From: Acidobacteriota bacterium
GTDB lineage: Bacteria > Acidobacteriota > Holophagae > Holophagales > Holophagaceae
Reading direction: 5' to 3'
DNA: 64,000 bases
NCBI GenBank assembly: GCA_016213735.1
Contig: JACQZU010000024.1
Span: 62,001 to 126,000, forward strand
In this document: one piece after another, positions 8,829 through 17,596 of the stretch
How the letters are laid out: every line of letters starts with the position of its first letter
Numbering within the stretch: the first letter of the stretch is position 1
The notes under the pieces: model-generated
Databases searched by the model: none
The model's input: only the letters and a program-made list of their open reading frames with translations
Told to the model about the DNA's origin: nothing
Made by a program: the position numbers and the translations under genes

Positions 8829-10031
8829 GTGCATCGACTCGCCCTTACATGGATCCTTGGTTTCCTGCTGGCGGCCCTTCCCCTGCCGGGCGGGGACGCG
8901 GCCCCCGGGCTCTCCCCCGGGGCCGAGGCCCTCGTGGCCCGGGCCTTCCGGGGCCTCGGCCCCGGGTCCGTGCTGGACTTCCACGCGCACCTGGTAGGGC
9001 TGGAGGCCGGCGGGGCCTTCGTCAACCCGCGCAAGCTGAGCCCCAGGCATCCCCTGGAATGGGCCACCACCCGCTTGTACCTCCGCGCCAGCGGGGTCCA
9101 GGGCCTCCGTGATTTCGACCGGGCCTACGTGGGGAAGCTCCTGGAACGGGCCGGTGCCTTCCCGGCGCCCCTGCGGATCCACCTCCTGGCCATGGACCGC
9201 GTGTACCGCCGGGACGGAAGCCCCGACGACGCGCACACCGAATTCTTCGTGCCCAACGAGGCGGTGGTGGACCTGGCGCGGCGGCACCCCGATCGCTTCG
9301 TCCCCGTCATTTCCGTGCACCCCTACCGGAAGGACGCCCTGGAGGAACTGGACCGCTGGGCCGCGGAAGGGGTGCGCTGCGTCAAATGGCTGCCCAACGC
9401 CCAGGGCATGGATCCCGCCGATCCTCTCTGCGACCCTTTCTATGCCCGGATGGCGGTTCACCGCATGGTGCTCCTCAGCCACGCGGGAGAGGAGCGGGCG
9501 GTGAAGGCCGGGGAGGCCCAGCGCCTGGGCAACCCTCTCCGCCTGCGGCGGGCCCTGGATGCAGGCGTCACCGTGGTCGTGGCGCACTGCGCCGGCCTGG
9601 GGGAAGGCGAGGACCTGGACCACCCGGGGCGCCGGGTGCCCAACTTCGAGCTCTTCCTGCGCCTGATGGGGGAGGAGAAGTACCGGGGCCGCCTGTTCGG
9701 GGACCTCTCGGCCCTCACCCAGGCCAACCGCATGCCCGGGCCCCTGCGGGCCATCCTCCGGGATCCCGGCCTCCAGGCCCGCCTGGTGAACGGAAGCGAC
9801 TATCCCCTGCCGGGCATCCCCCTCCTGGTCTCTCCGCGCCAGTTCGCCCGCTTGGGAATGGTGGGGCCCGGAGAGGCCCGTGCCATCGTGGAACTCCTCC
9901 GGACCAATCCGCTTCTGGGGGATTTCGTGCTCAAACGGACGCTCCGGGATCCGCATTCTGGAAAAGGCCTGGATCCCGCGATTTTCACCCGGGACCCTTC
10001 CTTCCTCAGTGGTCCTCCGCCAGCTCCGTGA
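8829..10031 (+). CDS. Exported TIM-barrel amidohydrolase (Amidohydro_2-like)
   Basis: A GTG start at 8829, behind GGAAGGAA, gives 400 residues. The N-terminus (VHRLALTWILGFLLAALPL) looks like a signal peptide, which is unusual for this mostly cytoplasmic family. Metal-site motifs are LDFHAHLVG (HxH), CVKWLPNAQGMDP, VVVAHCAG and NGSDYPLPG (Asp). The family includes gamma-resorcylate decarboxylase-like and lactone hydrolase-like enzymes. The gene is divergent from hmgA, but a pathway link is only a guess. Its last 26 bases overlap the moeA end on the other strand. Confidence 0.82.
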   Translation: MHRLALTWILGFLLAALPLPGGDAAPGLSPGAEALVARAFRGLGPGSVLDFHAHLVGLEAGGAFVNPRKLSPRHPLEWATTRLYLRASGVQGLRDFDRAYVGKLLERAGAFPAPLRIHLLAMDRVYRRDGSPDDAHTEFFVPNEAVVDLARRHPDRFVPVISVHPYRKDALEELDRWAAEGVRCVKWLPNAQGMDPADPLCDPFYARMAVHRMVLLSHAGEERAVKAGEAQRLGNPLRLRRALDAGVTVVVAHCAGLGEGEDLDHPGRRVPNFELFLRLMGEEKYRGRLFGDLSALTQANRMPGPLRAILRDPGLQARLVNGSDYPLPGIPLLVSPRQFARLGMVGPGEARAIVELLRTNPLLGDFVLKRTLRDPHSGKGLDPAIFTRDPSFLSGPPPAP

Positions 10032-11211
10032 ACTGGAGGCGCACGGGTCCTCCCGCGGGGACCTCCTCCACCCCCTCCGGGACCAGGGCCAGGGCGTTGG
10101 CCCGCATCATGGAGGAAAGAATGCCGGAGCCCTGGGGCCCCGTGAGGCGGGCACGCCAGCGGCTCCCTTCCTGCTCCGCCACGACCCGCAGCCAGTGGAG
10201 CTTGCCGTCAGGGCGGCCCTTGTGGAAACCGTCCGTGAGGAAGGCCTCCGCCTCGGGGCGGAAGAGGTGGCGGAATCCCATCATCTGCCGCAAGGCGGGC
10301 CTCACGTAGGCTTCCACCATCAGCAGGGCGGGCACGGGGTTGCCCGGGAGGCCCACGACGGGCTTCCCGCGCCAGGTCCAGAGGCCCAGGGGCTGGCCGG
10401 GCTTCTGGGCCACCTTCCAGAAGACCTGTTCGGCTCCGATGCGTTCCAGGACAGGCTTCACGAAGTCGCGGTCCCCCACGGACACGCCCCCCGTGGTGAG
10501 GACCAGGTCCGCCGCCTCCAGGGCCTCGCGGAGGGCGGCTTCCACCGCCCGGGGATCGTCCGCCACCCGCGGGAAGGGCAGGGGGACGGCGCCGAGGGCC
10601 CGCGCCTGGGCACAGAGAGCCGGCAGGTTGGCGTCGCGGATGCGGCCCGGCCCCGGGGTCTCGGTGAAGGGCACGAGCTCGTTGCCGGTGGTGAGCACCG
10701 CCACGCGCGCGGGCGCCCGCACCGGCAGCTCGGCGAGGCCCACCGAGGCCAGCACCCCGAGGTCCGCGGGACGGAGGGCCTGCCCCTTCGCCACCAGGCA
10801 TGTGCCGGGGGCGACATCCTCTCCCGCGCGACGGATGTGGGCGCCGGGTGCGGGGACCCGGAGCAGCTCCACCCAGCCGGGGCCGGAGCGGGTCTCCTCG
10901 AGGGGCACCACCGCGTCCGCGCCCGCCGGGATGGGCGCCCCGGTCATGATCCGCAGGGCCTTTCCCGGAGGCAGTTCGGGCCAGACATCCCCCGCGGCCA
11001 GGTCCCCCGCCACCTCCAGGCGCCGGAGTCCAGTCCCGGCCTGCAGGGCGTAGCCGTCCATGGCGGAATTGTCGAAGGGGGGCACCCGCTCGCCTGAGAG
11101 GAGGTCCTCCGCCGCGGCCAGGCCCAGGGCCTCGCCGAGGGGCTCGCGCCGCACCGGCAGGGGGCCCGCGCAATCCAGAAGGGCCTTGAGGGCGTCCCCC
11201 ACGGAAATCAT
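10006..11211 (-). CDS. moeA: Molybdopterin molybdenumtransferase MoeA
   Basis: The 401-residue protein inserts molybdate into adenylylated molybdopterin in the cytoplasm. Typical motifs are DNSAMDGYAL near the N-terminus, APIPAGADAVVP, TTGNELVP, GGVSVGDRDFV and LPGNPVPALL. Length and domain order are normal for MoeA. An AAGGAGG site precedes the ATG. It sits ten bases downstream of the YkuD/Mur-ligase fusion gene and is probably the last gene of that transcript. No other molybdenum cofactor gene is in the window. Confidence 0.97.
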   Translation of the reverse strand: MISVGDALKALLDCAGPLPVRREPLGEALGLAAAEDLLSGERVPPFDNSAMDGYALQAGTGLRRLEVAGDLAAGDVWPELPPGKALRIMTGAPIPAGADAVVPLEETRSGPGWVELLRVPAPGAHIRRAGEDVAPGTCLVAKGQALRPADLGVLASVGLAELPVRAPARVAVLTTGNELVPFTETPGPGRIRDANLPALCAQARALGAVPLPFPRVADDPRAVEAALREALEAADLVLTTGGVSVGDRDFVKPVLERIGAEQVFWKVAQKPGQPLGLWTWRGKPVVGLPGNPVPALLMVEAYVRPALRQMMGFRHLFRPEAEAFLTDGFHKGRPDGKLHWLRVVAEQEGSRWRARLTGPQGSGILSSMMRANALALVPEGVEEVPAGGPVRLQFTELAEDH

Positions 11212-11221
11212 CGTGCCTCCT

Positions 11222-13138
11222 TCACAGGGCCTCCAGGATGGCAGCGGCCAGATCGCTGAGGCTGGGGTCCCGTGCGCCCATCACCAGGATGAGGTCACCG
11301 TCCCGGGCCTCGGCGGCCAGTTCTTCGACCAGGCGTTCCCGGGAGGGGGCAAAGGCCGCCGGGGCCCCCCGGGCCTGGAGATCCGCGACGACTTCCGCCG
11401 AGCTGAGGTCCTTCGCCGCGGTGCCGCCGGCGTAGAAGACCTCCAGCATCCAGAGCCGGTCACGGGGGCCCAGTTCCGCGGCGAAGGCGTCCACCAGTTC
11501 GGCGCGCATGAAGCGCAGGGGGCCGAAGCCGTGGGGCTGGAACACCGCCAGAACGCGGGGCGAGCGCAGGCGGGCGGTCCGGAGCGAGGCGGTGATCTTG
11601 GCGGGGTTGTGGCCGAAGTCGTCCACCACCACCACGCCCTTCCGCTCGCCCAGCACCTGGAATCGGCGGGCCACGCCCTGGAAGGCGGCCAGGGGGGCCG
11701 CCAGTTCCCCCAGAGGCACCCCCAGGGCCACGCAGGCGGCCAGGGCCGCCACGGCGTTCTCAGCGTTGTGGAGGCCCGGCTGGGGCACCGTGAAGGGAAT
11801 TCCCTCGACTTCGAAACTGGAAGATTCCGCACCGGTGCGGAGGTTCAAGGCCCGGAGGCCGGGTCCCTCGCCCAGGCCGAAGCGCAGGGCTCCCGGATGC
11901 AGCGCGGCCAGCGCGGGATCGTCCCCCACCAGCAAGCCCTCCCGCAGGCGGTCCGCGAATCTCCGGAAAAAATCCAGCACCACGGCGGGCTCCTTGTGGT
12001 CCCTCTGAAGGTTCAACAGGAGTCCCAGGCAGGCGTCATAGCGAACCAGGGACCCGTCGCTCTCGTCGGCCTCGACCACCAGGAATTCCGAAGCTCCCGC
12101 CCAGGCGTTGCCCCAGAGGCCCTCCGAGCGCAGGCGGATCAGGTCCCCCCCCGTGATCACGGAAGGGTCCCGCCCCGCGCCCCGTAGCAGCTCGAAGACC
12201 ATGGCCGTCGTGGTGGACTTGCCGCTGGTTCCGCTCACCGCCACGGTGCGGGCGCCGGCCACGAAGTGGGCCAGCAGTTCGGACCGGTGGATCAGGGGCA
12301 CGCCGCGGCGCTGGGCCTCCGCGAAGTCGGGGACCTCGGGCTCCACCGCGGTGGAGGTGACCAGGCCCGAGCAGTCCCCCGCCAGACCGCTGCCGTCCTG
12401 GGGGTGGAGGGCGATGCCCAGGGACTCCAGGCGCGCGCGGGCGGCGGGAAAGAGGCCCCGGTCGAAGCTGCGGTCGCTGCCGCTGGCCCGCCCCCCGCGC
12501 AGGGCCAGGAACTGGGCCAGGGCGCTCATGCCGCTGCCGCCCACGCCCGCGAAGTGAAGGCGGCCGAGGCCCAAGGCGGCTCCGCCCGGGGCGATGAGGA
12601 CGGGGTCGCCTTCCCGGGCGATCTCGAAGAGTTGCAGGACCGCGGCGTTCCCCAGGCGCACGCAGCCGTGGGAGCAGGGCTCGCCGAGGCGCCCCTCCTG
12701 GTTGGTCCCGTGGAGGTAGATGAAGCGATCCAGGGAATCGCACCCGGGACCCCGGTTGACGCCCTCCTCCAGGCCCTCCAGCGTCAGGATGCGCGTGAGG
12801 ATGAGGTCCTCGGCCGAGGCCTCGCCGCGCCACACCTGGCCGGTGGGAACGCGGCCGCGGAACACGGCGCCGTCGGGCGCTTCCGAGCCGATGCGGGCGT
12901 GGACCCGGTGCCAGCCCGGGGGGGTGCGGTAGGAGTCCTGGCCGCCGCCCAGGCCCTTCGCGGCCGTGGAGACGGGCGCCTCGAAGCGGAGAACCCCCTC
13001 CTCCAGCAGGCCCAGGCGCTGGCGGTCCACGTCCACCACCAGGAGCCGGGCGGGCAGGTCCGGGAAGGGCGTCCCGGCCCGGGCCAGGCCCGCCAGGCCC
13101 AGGGCCCGGAAGCGGGCGGCCCCGAGGGGATCAGCCAT
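11222..13138 (-). CDS. Fusion of L,D-transpeptidase (YkuD) and MurC-like Mur ligase
   Basis: This 638-residue protein joins two peptidoglycan domains. Residues 30-185 form a YkuD domain with the full catalytic motif (His143, then SHGCVR with Cys159 and Arg161). Residues 192-638 form a three-domain Mur ligase: GVGGSGMSALA at 198-208, the P-loop GTSGKSTT at 303-310, EADESDGS near 357, GLHNAENA near 456, DDFGHNP near 506 and FQPHGFGP near 533. The last motifs are closest to MurC. YkuD enzymes normally act outside the membrane and Mur ligases inside. No signal peptide or membrane segment is seen, so both should be cytoplasmic. It overlaps the upstream membrane gene by eight bases. The substrate may be recycled muropeptide or a side-chain ligation. 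Confidence 0.88.
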   Translation of the reverse strand: MADPLGAARFRALGLAGLARAGTPFPDLPARLLVVDVDRQRLGLLEEGVLRFEAPVSTAAKGLGGGQDSYRTPPGWHRVHARIGSEAPDGAVFRGRVPTGQVWRGEASAEDLILTRILTLEGLEEGVNRGPGCDSLDRFIYLHGTNQEGRLGEPCSHGCVRLGNAAVLQLFEIAREGDPVLIAPGGAALGLGRLHFAGVGGSGMSALAQFLALRGGRASGSDRSFDRGLFPAARARLESLGIALHPQDGSGLAGDCSGLVTSTAVEPEVPDFAEAQRRGVPLIHRSELLAHFVAGARTVAVSGTSGKSTTTAMVFELLRGAGRDPSVITGGDLIRLRSEGLWGNAWAGASEFLVVEADESDGSLVRYDACLGLLLNLQRDHKEPAVVLDFFRRFADRLREGLLVGDDPALAALHPGALRFGLGEGPGLRALNLRTGAESSSFEVEGIPFTVPQPGLHNAENAVAALAACVALGVPLGELAAPLAAFQGVARRFQVLGERKGVVVVDDFGHNPAKITASLRTARLRSPRVLAVFQPHGFGPLRFMRAELVDAFAAELGPRDRLWMLEVFYAGGTAAKDLSSAEVVADLQARGAPAAFAPSRERLVEELAAEARDGDLILVMGARDPSLSDLAAAILEAL

Positions 13139-13565
13139 CCGTCAGCCGGCGCGGGAGAAAGGACCGATGCCGCCAGGTGCGGGGCATGTGGGATCCCACC
13201 GAGGCCACCACCGCCGCCGCCAGGTACCAGGGGTACCGGTCCGAGGCCAGGTGCATGCCCACCGCGAGGCAGCCCAGCTTGAGCAGGAGGGCGAGGCCGC
13301 TGCCCTCGAACATCACCGCAGCGCTGCGGTAGAGGTCCAGGGCCCAAAGACCCAGGCCGGAGAAGACCGTCAGGCAGATGGCCACCCGCAGGGCCCGGCG
13401 GTCGTGGACGTAAGGGGTGGCCCCGAGCATCACCGCCATGGCGGCGATGTGGACGCTGCGCAGGGCCACGTTGATCCAGCGGGCCCACAGGGCCTGGCGG
13501 GGAACCGCGGGGAAGAGGGTTCGGGCCAGGGGGCCGGACTGGAGCCTGAGGACCATTTCGCGCAT
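13131..13565 (-). CDS. Small integral membrane protein
   Basis: The 144-residue product has about four hydrophobic segments (around 28-45, 52-71, 80-95 and 105-122), linked by short Arg-rich loops. It ends RHRSFLPRRLTDG. I do not recognise the family. The start is the ATG at 13565, and Met4 is an alternative. Its stop overlaps the YkuD/Mur-ligase start by eight bases (ATGGCTGA), so the two are very likely co-translated. That makes it a candidate membrane partner for the fusion protein. Confidence 0.75.
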   Translation of the reverse strand: MREMVLRLQSGPLARTLFPAVPRQALWARWINVALRSVHIAAMAVMLGATPYVHDRRALRVAICLTVFSGLGLWALDLYRSAAVMFEGSGLALLLKLGCLAVGMHLASDRYPWYLAAAVVASVGSHMPRTWRHRSFLPRRLTDG

Positions 13566-13685
13566 GGATCCAGTGTCCCCCAGGGCCCCTGTGACGGGTG
13601 ACGCTGGATGCCACGCGCCCGGAAAGTGCCGCCAGGCGAGAAGGCGGGAGTAGAATTCATTCACGATCTCTAGGTCGGGTGATCC

Positions 13686-15548
13686 ATGCGCCTCCTCCAG
13701 CCCCTCCTCGGCGCCCTGTTCCTGGTTCTGGCCTGCGGGGGGGGCGGCGGGGGCCCGGCCCCGGGTCCCAACGGAACCGGGCCCTCGATCACGGCCCAGC
13801 CGGCGGACCAGAGCGCCTCCGTGGGCCAGGCCGCCACCTTCCGGGTGGGAGCCGCCGGTTCCGCGCCCCTGGCCTACCAGTGGCGGCGCAACGGCGCGAA
13901 CCTGTCCAACGCGGTTGCGGAATCCTACACCACGCCCGCCCTGGTCCTTGCGGACGACGGCGCCCGCTTCTCCGTGGTGGTGAGCAATGCCTACGGCAGC
14001 GTGACCAGCGCCGAGGCCGCCGTGCATGTGACCCTGGCCCCCAGCGCCCCGCAGATCACGGCCCAGCCCACCGACCAGAGCGCCTCCGTGGGGGGCACAG
14101 CCACCTTCCGCGTCACGGCCACCGGCACGCCTCCCCTCGCCTACCAGTGGCGCCGGAACGGCGCGAACGTGGCCAACGCCGTCGCCGAGGCCTACACCAC
14201 GCCCGCCCTGCTCCTGGCCGACGACGGCGCCCGCTTCTCCGTGGTGGTGAGCAACGCCCATGGCAGCGTGACCAGCCAGGAGGCGGTCCTCCACGTGGGG
14301 GCCCCGGGGGCCTGCCCCAGAATGCCCCTGGCCACGGGCTTCGCCGTGCTGCAGGCCCCCGCCCTGGCGGAGCCCGCACCCCGGGTCCAGTACACCGACC
14401 CCGCCTTCGGCGCGTGCGTCACCCGGGTCACGGACCGCCTCCATGACCTCTCGGGGGGAGACACCAGCGCCGGGCTGAAGAACGAGTACAGCCGGGTGCA
14501 GGCCTTCAACGCCGGCGAGAGCCGGCTCCTCATCCGGGGCATCGACGCCACCTGGTACCTCTACGACGCGGCCACCCTCCAGGTGATCCGCCGCCTGCCC
14601 TTCGACGGCTCCGTGGACCCCCGGTGGGACGGCAGCGACCCCAACCTTCTTTATTTCAGCGAGGGCACCCGCCTCATGCGCTGCGACGTTCGCCAGGGGG
14701 ATCCGGTGGCGGTGCGGGACTTCGGGCCGGACTTCCCCGGGGCCGCCGCGGTGTGGACCCGCTGGGAGGGCAGCCCCAGCGCGAGCGGGCGCTGGTGGGG
14801 CTTCATGGCCCAGGACGCCGCGGGTCGGGTGCTGGCCTTCCTGGTCTACGACCTCCAGACCGACACCATCGCCGCCCGGCGCAACTTCTCCAGCTATCCC
14901 GACGTGGACAGCGTGACCATCAGTCCCAGCGGGAATTTCTTCCTCGTCCAGGCGGACTACTGCCCCACGGGCAAGGGCACGGACGCCCAGCCTTGCGGCC
15001 TCATGGTCTACGACAAGAACCTGCAGAACGGCCGGGGCCTCCTGCGGGTGGTGGGCCACTCGGACCTCGCCTACGACGCCCAGGGCCGGGAGGTGATGGT
15101 CTACCAGGACAACGACACCGACACGATCTCCATGGTGGACCTGGCCACGGGGGGCATCACGCCGCTGTGGCCCATCGATTTCAGCCACACCGCCATTGGT
15201 CTCCACTTCTCGGGGCGGGCCTTCAACCGCCCCGGATGGGCTCTGGTCTCCACCCACGACGACGACACGGCCTGCCACACCTGGATGGACGACTCCCTCT
15301 TCGCCGTGGAGCTCAAGGCGGACGGCCGCGTGTTGCGGATCGCCCACACCCGAAGCCTGGTGGACGGCCGCCAGGAGCACGACTACTGGGCCGAGCCCCA
15401 GGCCACGGTGAACCGGGATTTCACGAAAGCGCTGTTCACCACCAACTGGGGGCGCTCCGGCACGGGAGCGACCGAGTGCTTCCAGGTGGACCTGCCCGTG
15501 GACTGGGTGAACCGCCTGCCCGCATCGGGAGCGGTCCCGAGGAAGTGA
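13686..15548 (+). CDS. Lipoprotein with two Ig-like repeats and a beta-propeller-like domain
   Basis: The 620-residue product has a lipobox (LFLVLAC) followed by a run of six glycines, which marks a lipid-anchored surface or periplasmic protein. Two near-identical Ig-like repeats follow at about 38-122 and 122-206, each with ITAQP, DQSASVG, LAYQWRRNG and DDGARFSVVVSNA. The C-terminal 400 residues hold repeated short beta segments (DATWYLYDAATLQVIRRLPF, YDLQTDTI, YQDNDTDTISMVDLATGG), consistent with a WD40/TolB-type propeller. The role is unknown, with carbohydrate or protein binding most likely. It sits alone between divergent neighbours. Confidence 0.85.
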   Translation: MRLLQPLLGALFLVLACGGGGGGPAPGPNGTGPSITAQPADQSASVGQAATFRVGAAGSAPLAYQWRRNGANLSNAVAESYTTPALVLADDGARFSVVVSNAYGSVTSAEAAVHVTLAPSAPQITAQPTDQSASVGGTATFRVTATGTPPLAYQWRRNGANVANAVAEAYTTPALLLADDGARFSVVVSNAHGSVTSQEAVLHVGAPGACPRMPLATGFAVLQAPALAEPAPRVQYTDPAFGACVTRVTDRLHDLSGGDTSAGLKNEYSRVQAFNAGESRLLIRGIDATWYLYDAATLQVIRRLPFDGSVDPRWDGSDPNLLYFSEGTRLMRCDVRQGDPVAVRDFGPDFPGAAAVWTRWEGSPSASGRWWGFMAQDAAGRVLAFLVYDLQTDTIAARRNFSSYPDVDSVTISPSGNFFLVQADYCPTGKGTDAQPCGLMVYDKNLQNGRGLLRVVGHSDLAYDAQGREVMVYQDNDTDTISMVDLATGGITPLWPIDFSHTAIGLHFSGRAFNRPGWALVSTHDDDTACHTWMDDSLFAVELKADGRVLRIAHTRSLVDGRQEHDYWAEPQATVNRDFTKALFTTNWGRSGTGATECFQVDLPVDWVNRLPASGAVPRK

Positions 15549-15620
15549 GGCCCGATCCTCTCCCCGGAAAGATCCTCCGGGTCGCTGTCCGCGAGGCGGG
15601 GTTCCGCGCCACAATGGCCC

Positions 15621-16838
15621 ATGGCCCGCCACCTGGTTCATTTCCGCCGGGGCCTGCCCGGCGACGATCCCATCTTCCTCCTCAACGCCGAGGCGCAGCG
15701 GCGCAAGGCCGCCGGGGAGGACATCCTGAACGCCACCGTGGGGGCCCTCCTGGACGACGGGGGGCGGCTGGTGGTGCTGGACGTGGTGATGGAACTTTGG
15801 CGGGAGCTCGGGGAGATGGAGGTCGCGCCCTACGCCCCCATTGCGGGGGACCCGGCCTTCCTCCGGGGCATCACCAACCTGCACTGGCCCCAGGTGGAGG
15901 GAGTCGCCGCGGGGGTGGCCACCCCTGGGGGCAGCGGCGCCCTGGCCTTGACGGTGCGCAACTTCCTCGAGCCCGGCATGGCCCTCCTCACGGCCAGGCC
16001 CTTCTGGGGGCCCTACCAGACCATCGCCGAGGAGGACGGCCTGCGCGTGGAAACCGCCCCCTGGCTCGGCTACGGCGAGGGGCCCGGCCTCGACCTCGAC
16101 GCCTGGGAGGAAAAGGCCCGCGCCCTCATGAGCCAGCAGGACCGTCTCCTCGTCTGGCTCAATGATCCCTGCCACAACCCCACCGGCCGGAGCCTGCCCG
16201 GACCTGATCGCCGAAACCTCCTCGGCTTGCTGTCCAGGCTCGCGGACCGGGGCCCGGTGACGCTCCTGCTGGATTCGGCCTACCAGGACTACGCGTCGGA
16301 CCCCGCGGCCGTCCACGAGGCCATGTCGGACTACGCGGCCTTGGGGGCGGAAGGGAAGGTCCAGGTGGGCGCCAGCCTCAGCCTCTCCAAGAGCCTCACC
16401 CTCTACGGCAGCCGGGGGGGGGCCCTGGTCTTTCCCTGGTGCAAGGATCCCGAGGTCCAGCCGGCCCTCACCATGAGCTGCCGGGGGCTCTTCTCGAACT
16501 GTCCCCGAGCGCCCCAGTCCCTCGTGGTGCGCCTCCTCCAGGACGGGCGGGCGCTGGAGCGCCTGGCCCTGGAGCACCGCCACTGGTCGGAAGTGCTCCG
16601 CGGGCGTGCCCAGGCCTTGGAGACGGCACTCCGGACGGAGGGTATGGCCGGCGAGGTCTGGGACGGAGGGTTCTTCACCACCCTCCGCCTGACGGAGCAC
16701 CGGGAAGTGTTCGAGCGCCTGCGGACCCGGGGGGTCTTCGTGGTCCCCCTGCCCGAGGGCCTTCGGGTGGGCCTCTGCGGCCTCCGGGCGGCCGACGCCC
16801 CGCGGTTCGCCCGGGCCCTCCGGGAGGCCTGCGCCTGA
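15621..16838 (+). CDS. Class I/II PLP-dependent aminotransferase
   Basis: The 405-residue enzyme matches fold-type I aminotransferases of the aspartate/aromatic group. Visible features are the glycine loop TPGGSGALALTV, LNDPCHNPTGR (substrate Asn-Pro region), DSAYQDYASD (PLP Asp/Tyr) and SLSKSLTLYGSRGGAL, which holds the Schiff-base lysine. The C-terminal RVGLCGL contains the carboxylate-binding Arg. It is followed directly by tRNA-Val. Which amino acid it uses cannot be told from sequence. Confidence 0.92.
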   Translation: MARHLVHFRRGLPGDDPIFLLNAEAQRRKAAGEDILNATVGALLDDGGRLVVLDVVMELWRELGEMEVAPYAPIAGDPAFLRGITNLHWPQVEGVAAGVATPGGSGALALTVRNFLEPGMALLTARPFWGPYQTIAEEDGLRVETAPWLGYGEGPGLDLDAWEEKARALMSQQDRLLVWLNDPCHNPTGRSLPGPDRRNLLGLLSRLADRGPVTLLLDSAYQDYASDPAAVHEAMSDYAALGAEGKVQVGASLSLSKSLTLYGSRGGALVFPWCKDPEVQPALTMSCRGLFSNCPRAPQSLVVRLLQDGRALERLALEHRHWSEVLRGRAQALETALRTEGMAGEVWDGGFFTTLRLTEHREVFERLRTRGVFVVPLPEGLRVGLCGLRAADAPRFARALREACA

Positions 16839-16848
16839 TTCCCGAAGC

Positions 16849-16877
16849 TTGGAAGGGGCCCCGATCGCTGGTATTCT
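16849..16877 (+). promoter_or_regulatory. Promoter of tRNA-Val
   Basis: TTGGAA at 16849-16854 and TATTCT at 16872-16877 are separated by exactly 17 bases and end 11 bases before the tRNA. This is the expected sigma-70 geometry. It overlaps the end region of the aminotransferase gene only upstream of its -10. Confidence 0.5.
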
Positions 16878-16888
16878 GAGGGGCCCGC

Positions 16889-16963
16889 GGGCGCATAACT
16901 CAGCGGTAGAGTGCTATCTTCACACGGTAGAAGTCCCAGGTTCGAATCCTGGTGCGCCCACCA
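16889..16963 (+). tRNA. tRNA-Val (CAC)
   Basis: A full cloverleaf is present. The acceptor pairs GGGCGCA with TGCGCCC, the D arm is ACTC/GAGT, and the anticodon stem is CTATC/GGTAG around loop TTCACAC, giving anticodon CAC for GUG codons. The T arm contains GGTTCGAATCC. The CCA end is encoded. A 17-spaced promoter precedes it and an intrinsic terminator follows directly. Confidence 0.96.
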
Positions 16964-16996
16964 AAAAGGCCCTGATGTGGCATCAGGGCCTTTTTT
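16964..16996 (+). terminator. Intrinsic terminator after tRNA-Val
   Basis: A ten-pair stem, GGCCCTGATG (16968-16977) with CATCAGGGCC (16981-16990), closes a three-base loop. It is extended by A/T pairs and followed by six T residues. It should separate tRNA-Val from efp transcription. Confidence 0.9.
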
Positions 16997-17029
16997 GGTG
17001 ATGTGAACACTTCCAGGAGAGGCCCAACC

Positions 17030-17596
17030 ATGCCGTTCATCAATGCGACCCAGGTGCGCGTGGGGATGATCATCAATTTCGAGGGTGAGCTCTGCCGGGT
17101 CACCAGCGTCGAGCACCAGACCCCCGGAAACCTCCCGGCCCGCATCGTCACCAAGATGAAGCGCCTCAAGGACGGCATCAACCGGGAGAACCGCTTCGGC
17201 TCCAGCGACCGCATCGACAAGGCGAGCCTGGAACAGCACCAGATGGAATTCCTCTACGAGGACGGGGACCGGATCGTCCTGATGAACAACGAGAACTACG
17301 AGCAGATCGAGCTGCCGGTGGAATTCCTGGGGGACGATCACGTCTTCCTCCAGCCGAACATGGTCGTGGAGGTGGAATTCCACGACGGCAATCCGATCTC
17401 CATCTCCATGCCGGACAGCGTGGTCCTCGAAATCCTCGAAACCGACCCCGTGATGAAGAACGCCAACGCCACGGGTTCCTACAAGCCCGCCAAGCTGGAG
17501 AACGGCGTCACCGTGGGGGTGCCGCCCTACATGGAGAGCGGAGAGAAGATCCGGGTCAAGATCGAGGACCGGAGCTTCATGGAACGGGTGAAATGA
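17030..17596 (+). CDS. efp: Elongation factor P
   Basis: The 188-residue protein has the three beta-barrel domains of EF-P, which rescues ribosomes stalled at polyproline. The start is the ATG at 17030, behind GGAGAGG; an upstream in-frame ATG lacks this. The domain I loop reads HQTPGNLPARIV, so position 34 is Asn. The Lys that is modified by EpmA, or the Arg rhamnosylated by EarP, is absent. The C-terminal signature (ATGSYKPAKLENG, GVPPYMESGEKIRVK) is intact. It stands alone between tRNA-Val and a Crp/Fnr gene. Confidence 0.97.
   Translation: MPFINATQVRVGMIINFEGELCRVTSVEHQTPGNLPARIVTKMKRLKDGINRENRFGSSDRIDKASLEQHQMEFLYEDGDRIVLMNNENYEQIELPVEFLGDDHVFLQPNMVVEVEFHDGNPISISMPDSVVLEILETDPVMKNANATGSYKPAKLENGVTVGVPPYMESGEKIRVKIEDRSFMERVK

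Noticed and set aside
11222-13138. Reading the Mur ligase as the ordinary housekeeping MurC
   Set aside because: It has an N-terminal YkuD domain and lies away from any dcw genes. A standard MurC is expected elsewhere, though this cannot be proven here.
13131-16700. Open frame of about 1189 codons on the minus strand
   Set aside because: It runs antisense to the Ig-like lipoprotein and aminotransferase genes and has a low-complexity Gly/Arg/Pro composition. Only its last 144 codons, from 13565, look like a real membrane protein. High GC removes stop codons on the opposite strand.
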